From Mycobacterium sp. 4858 (GTDB lineage: Bacteria; Actinomycetota; Actinomycetes; Mycobacteriales; Mycobacteriaceae), in NCBI RefSeq assembly GCF_900240975.1, contig NZ_LT968776.1, forward strand, positions 1,917,482-1,981,481: a DNA stretch of 64,000 nucleotides, read 5' to 3'. A program made the position numbers and the translations under genes. The notes below the pieces were generated by a model. The model was not told the origin of the DNA, searched no databases, and saw only the letters and a program-made list of their open reading frames with translations. Below, in pieces: positions 61,278 to 64,000 of the stretch. The stretch's first letter is position 1, and each line of letters opens with the position of its first letter.

Positions 61278-64000
61278 GTGGTCGAGTACTTCCTGTCGGG
61301 CGTCGTGGAGGCCCGTGTCGACGGCGCGAGGGCGGCGCTCGGTGGCCCGAAGCAGCGGTGTGTGCTCGCGGTGCTCTTGGCGAACATCGGAGCTGTCGTC
61401 AGCATCGACCGGCTGATCGATTCGGTGTGGGAGGACGACCCGCCGCCGAAGGCATTGGCATCGCTACGCTCCTACGTCGCCAACCTGCGCCGAACGCTGG
61501 GGCCGGCCGACGCTGCTGAACAGCGGTTGCAGTCGCGGCCCTATGGCTACCAGCTGAACCTGCTCGACGGGGATTCCATTGATCTGCACCACTTCGAACA
61601 GCGGGTGTCGCTGGGCCGGTCAGCCCTGCTGCGCGATGACCCCACGTGCGCGGTCGAGGCCTTCGGCGCTGCCCTTTCGTTGTGGCACGGAGACCCGTTC
61701 GGCGAGTTCACCTATCGAGACTTCGCCGCGCCCGACGCCTTGCGCTACGCCGAATTGCGGACCACCGCGATCGAGGCTCGCTTCGATGCTGCGCTGCGGC
61801 TCGGTTCCGGCACCGAGCTGATCCCGGAGATCGAGGCGGCGTTGGCGCAATACCCGCTGCAGGAGCGGTTGTGGGAACACCTGATGCGTGCTCTGCACCG
61901 CGCCGGTCGAACCGCCGATGCAACACGTGCATTCCATCGGGCCAGTGCCACGCTTGAGCGCGAGATCGGCGCCCGGCCGGGAGAGGACCTGCAGAATCTC
62001 TTCCGGCGAATCAGTGCGGAGCCGAACGAGATTCGGGATGAGTGGCCAGCGGGCCGGGCACGCGCCGCGTCCGGCCGGTTGGCGGTCCCGGGATTGGTCG
62101 GCCGCGACGCGGAACTTGGCGCGGTCCTCTCGACGGCCCGGTTGGCCGCCGCCGGCGTTGGCGGGCTGACCCTGATCACCGGCGAAAGTGGAATCGGGAA
62201 AACCGCTTTAGCACAAACTGTTGCGGACCAGGTCCGCGCGGACGACGTAGCCGTGTCGTGGGCCAGTCACCCCAGCGCCATCAAGCTGCCGCTGTTGTGG
62301 ACCTGGATCCAACTCCTGCGACAGTTGGGCGCCGACCTGGGCGACGCCGGACGCCGGGCGGTAAAGCGGGCGGCGCCCGGGGTCGTCGACACACTTGTTC
62401 CCGAATGGAATGACATCGAACCGCTCGCGCCGTCCACTCGGGTCGCCGCGACGGGATTTGCGGTGGTCGAAGGTATCGTCACGGCGCTGGAGGCCCTGTC
62501 GTCGATCAAACCGCTCCTGATCGTCCTCGACGACCTGCAGCTGGCCGACGGCACCTCACGGAACGCATTGTCATTGCTGGCGGCGATGTTCCCCCGGGTA
62601 CCGATTCAAGTCATCGGTACTTGGACCTATCACGGGGTCGATCGACCGGTGAACCGCTCATCGTTCGAGCGCCTGATCAGATCGAATGACACCAGCGTGG
62701 TGCACCTCAACGGTATCGACCGCGAGGCCGCCGCGCTGCTGGTCGACTCGATAGCCGGCGTCGCGACCTCCCGCGCCGTTACGGAACAAGTGTGGCAGCA
62801 GGCTGGCGGTAATCCCTTCTACCTCAAGGAGATTGCCCGCACTCTCCAGGCCGCCAGCGCCGGTCGAGGTGGAGCCGACATCGCGTCGTCCAACCTGTCT
62901 GACGCTGTGGTCGGCGTCGTCGGGCGCCGGCTGGCCGCGTTGGAACGGGCGTCCCGGCGCCTCGTCGCCGCGGCGGCGGTCATCGGCCCCGAGTTTGACG
63001 TCGCCGAATTGGCCGACGTCGTCGACTTGACGAGTTCCGCCGTGCAGCGCCGACTCCGCCCGGCCTACCAGGCCGGCTTGCTCGACGAAGTGCCCGGCCG
63101 GCCGGGTATGTACCGCTTCAGTCATGGACTTCTCCGCGACGCGCTGCTCGCACAGCTCGACACCACGGAACGCACCACCGTGCACGCCGCGGTCGCCACC
63201 GCGCGCGCGGCCGGGCTGGCGGCGGCCGCGTATGAAGACGGGATCGCCGCGGCCGATCACGCGTGGCGCGCCGGCACGGAGCTGCACCCCGAGACAGCCC
63301 TGGAGCTGCACGAAACGGTCATTCAGCGGGCCCTGACCCGCTCCGCCTACGACGACGTAGCCAGCCTCGCCGACCATGCGCTACAGATCTGTCGCAAGCT
63401 CCCGGCCAAACCCGAAGAGCTCGAACGTCAAGCCACCCTCTGGCTGCATCTGGCCGGAGCCAAGGGCATCCTCGAGGGCCAGACCAGCGCGGCCGCGGCG
63501 GATGCCGTGCAACGTGCCTTCGAGATCGGCAGTCAGGTCAAGGGCCGAAGCTTCTACGGGGCGATCGCGCTGCAATGCCTCATGCTGTGTGGGCACGGGC
63601 GCATCGACGAGGCGCACATCATTGCCAACGGGCTCCGGGAGCAATACGACCTGACAGGGGATCCCGATATCGGTGTCGTCAATGACTTCGCGCACATCAT
63701 GGTGTATTCCCTGCGCGGTGATGTTGAAGCGCTCATCGCCACTGGCCGCCACATGATGGACACGTTCCCGCCTCCCGAGACGGTCACCGACCCGATGCAC
63801 TTCTTCCACCCCCGGGTGTACTGCTGGATGGCGCTGGGCGAGGCGATCCGCGGGGACCGCGACGCAATGCGGGAATATCACCGACGGGCATTACATCTCG
63901 CACAGAGTCGCGGCGACGTATTCAATATCCTTGCGGCGAAGCTGACATTCGTCGAATGCGCCGCGATCCTGGGTGACGTCGAAGGCACCGCCGAACTGGC
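61278..64000 (+). CDS. SARP/AfsR-like regulator with BTAD and ATPase domains, 3' end outside window
   Basis: The frame is open from GTG 61278 (an in-frame TAA lies at 61263) to the window end, giving at least 907 residues. The N-terminal winged-helix-like DNA-binding segment (GPKQRCVLAVLLANIGAVVSIDRLIDSVWEDDPPPKALASLRSYVANLRRTLG, about 24-76) is followed by a bacterial transcriptional activation domain (about 95-245). A STAND/AAA-type ATPase follows: GLVGRDAELGAVL, Walker A ITGESGIGKTAL at about 300-311 and Walker B LLIVLDDLQ near 415. Helical TPR-like repeats come next (after about 670). Such large regulators integrate a signal with ATP binding. The divergent CoA-transferase/P450 cluster is the obvious target (inference). 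Confidence 0.88.
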   Translation, partial: MVEYFLSGVVEARVDGARAALGGPKQRCVLAVLLANIGAVVSIDRLIDSVWEDDPPPKALASLRSYVANLRRTLGPADAAEQRLQSRPYGYQLNLLDGDSIDLHHFEQRVSLGRSALLRDDPTCAVEAFGAALSLWHGDPFGEFTYRDFAAPDALRYAELRTTAIEARFDAALRLGSGTELIPEIEAALAQYPLQERLWEHLMRALHRAGRTADATRAFHRASATLEREIGARPGEDLQNLFRRISAEPNEIRDEWPAGRARAASGRLAVPGLVGRDAELGAVLSTARLAAAGVGGLTLITGESGIGKTALAQTVADQVRADDVAVSWASHPSAIKLPLLWTWIQLLRQLGADLGDAGRRAVKRAAPGVVDTLVPEWNDIEPLAPSTRVAATGFAVVEGIVTALEALSSIKPLLIVLDDLQLADGTSRNALSLLAAMFPRVPIQVIGTWTYHGVDRPVNRSSFERLIRSNDTSVVHLNGIDREAAALLVDSIAGVATSRAVTEQVWQQAGGNPFYLKEIARTLQAASAGRGGADIASSNLSDAVVGVVGRRLAALERASRRLVAAAAVIGPEFDVAELADVVDLTSSAVQRRLRPAYQAGLLDEVPGRPGMYRFSHGLLRDALLAQLDTTERTTVHAAVATARAAGLAAAAYEDGIAAADHAWRAGTELHPETALELHETVIQRALTRSAYDDVASLADHALQICRKLPAKPEELERQATLWLHLAGAKGILEGQTSAAAADAVQRAFEIGSQVKGRSFYGAIALQCLMLCGHGRIDEAHIIANGLREQYDLTGDPDIGVVNDFAHIMVYSLRGDVEALIATGRHMMDTFPPPETVTDPMHFFHPRVYCWMALGEAIRGDRDAMREYHRRALHLAQSRGDVFNILAAKLTFVECAAILGDVEGTAEL

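Overview
The window is high-GC actinobacterial DNA whose gene content and order match a slow-growing Mycobacterium. Almost every block has a recognisable M. tuberculosis counterpart. In this orientation the window runs through the H37Rv interval from about Rv0209 back to Rv0163. The species is not M. tuberculosis: several genes are inserted between conserved neighbours and the Rv0193c-Rv0197 stretch is missing. A Mycobacterium avium-complex-like species is my inference from general knowledge, not a proven assignment.

Layout. 1-8 kb: the start of a P-loop protein, trmB, an NYN-domain gene, mmpL3 (trehalose monomycolate flippase), an AI-2E-type permease, a UPF0104-type membrane protein and a heme-binding secreted protein. 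8-15 kb: mmpL11, an HTH gene, two orphan Mce-associated membrane proteins (OmamA/B type) and the zinc metalloprotease zmp1. 15-22.5 kb: a decayed molybdopterin oxidoreductase end, an L,D-transpeptidase with a broken frame, an MFS exporter, the copper sensor ricR, ilvD, small metabolic genes and the copper metallothionein mymT. Both ricR and mymT carry the same operator/-10 arrangement. 22.6-35.5 kb: bglS, a metallopeptidase, a DUF2786 gene, monoacylglycerol lipase, sigG, an inserted hydrolase/reductase/IclR group, pirin, a YhgE/Pip membrane protein, a phosphodiester glycosidase and a DUF1275 protein. 35.5-51.3 kb: the complete mce1 lipid-import operon read leftward (fadD5, yrbE1A/B, mce1A-D, lprK, mce1F and four Mce-associated genes), with its GntR repressor mce1R divergent. 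51.3-64 kb: two conserved small genes, then a large leftward catabolic gene set (CoA-transferase, two unknowns, P450, Zn-ADH, HpcH/HpaI aldolase, SDR, enolase-superfamily enzyme, Fe-type ADH), divergent from a SARP-type regulator that runs off the window.

How it fits together. Much of the window serves the mycobacterial envelope: MmpL3 and MmpL11 export lipids, Mce1 imports fatty or mycolic acids, and the Omam proteins stabilise Mce transporters. The 52-61 kb cluster is the most novel part. Its SDR, enolase-superfamily, HpcH/HpaI and Fe-ADH set resembles a non-phosphorylative (deoxy)sugar-acid route, with a P450 added.

Three sequence-level observations stand out. First, the mmpL3 frame is interrupted at about 4580-4620 by sequence matching an Illumina Nextera i5 adapter including index CTCTCTAT, so the break is very probably an assembly artefact. 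Second, a 3 x 54 bp MIRU-like tandem repeat sits exactly at the mce1D/lprK stop-start overlap. Third, a frameshifted remnant of an Rv0197-type gene marks a deletion scar next to zmp1.
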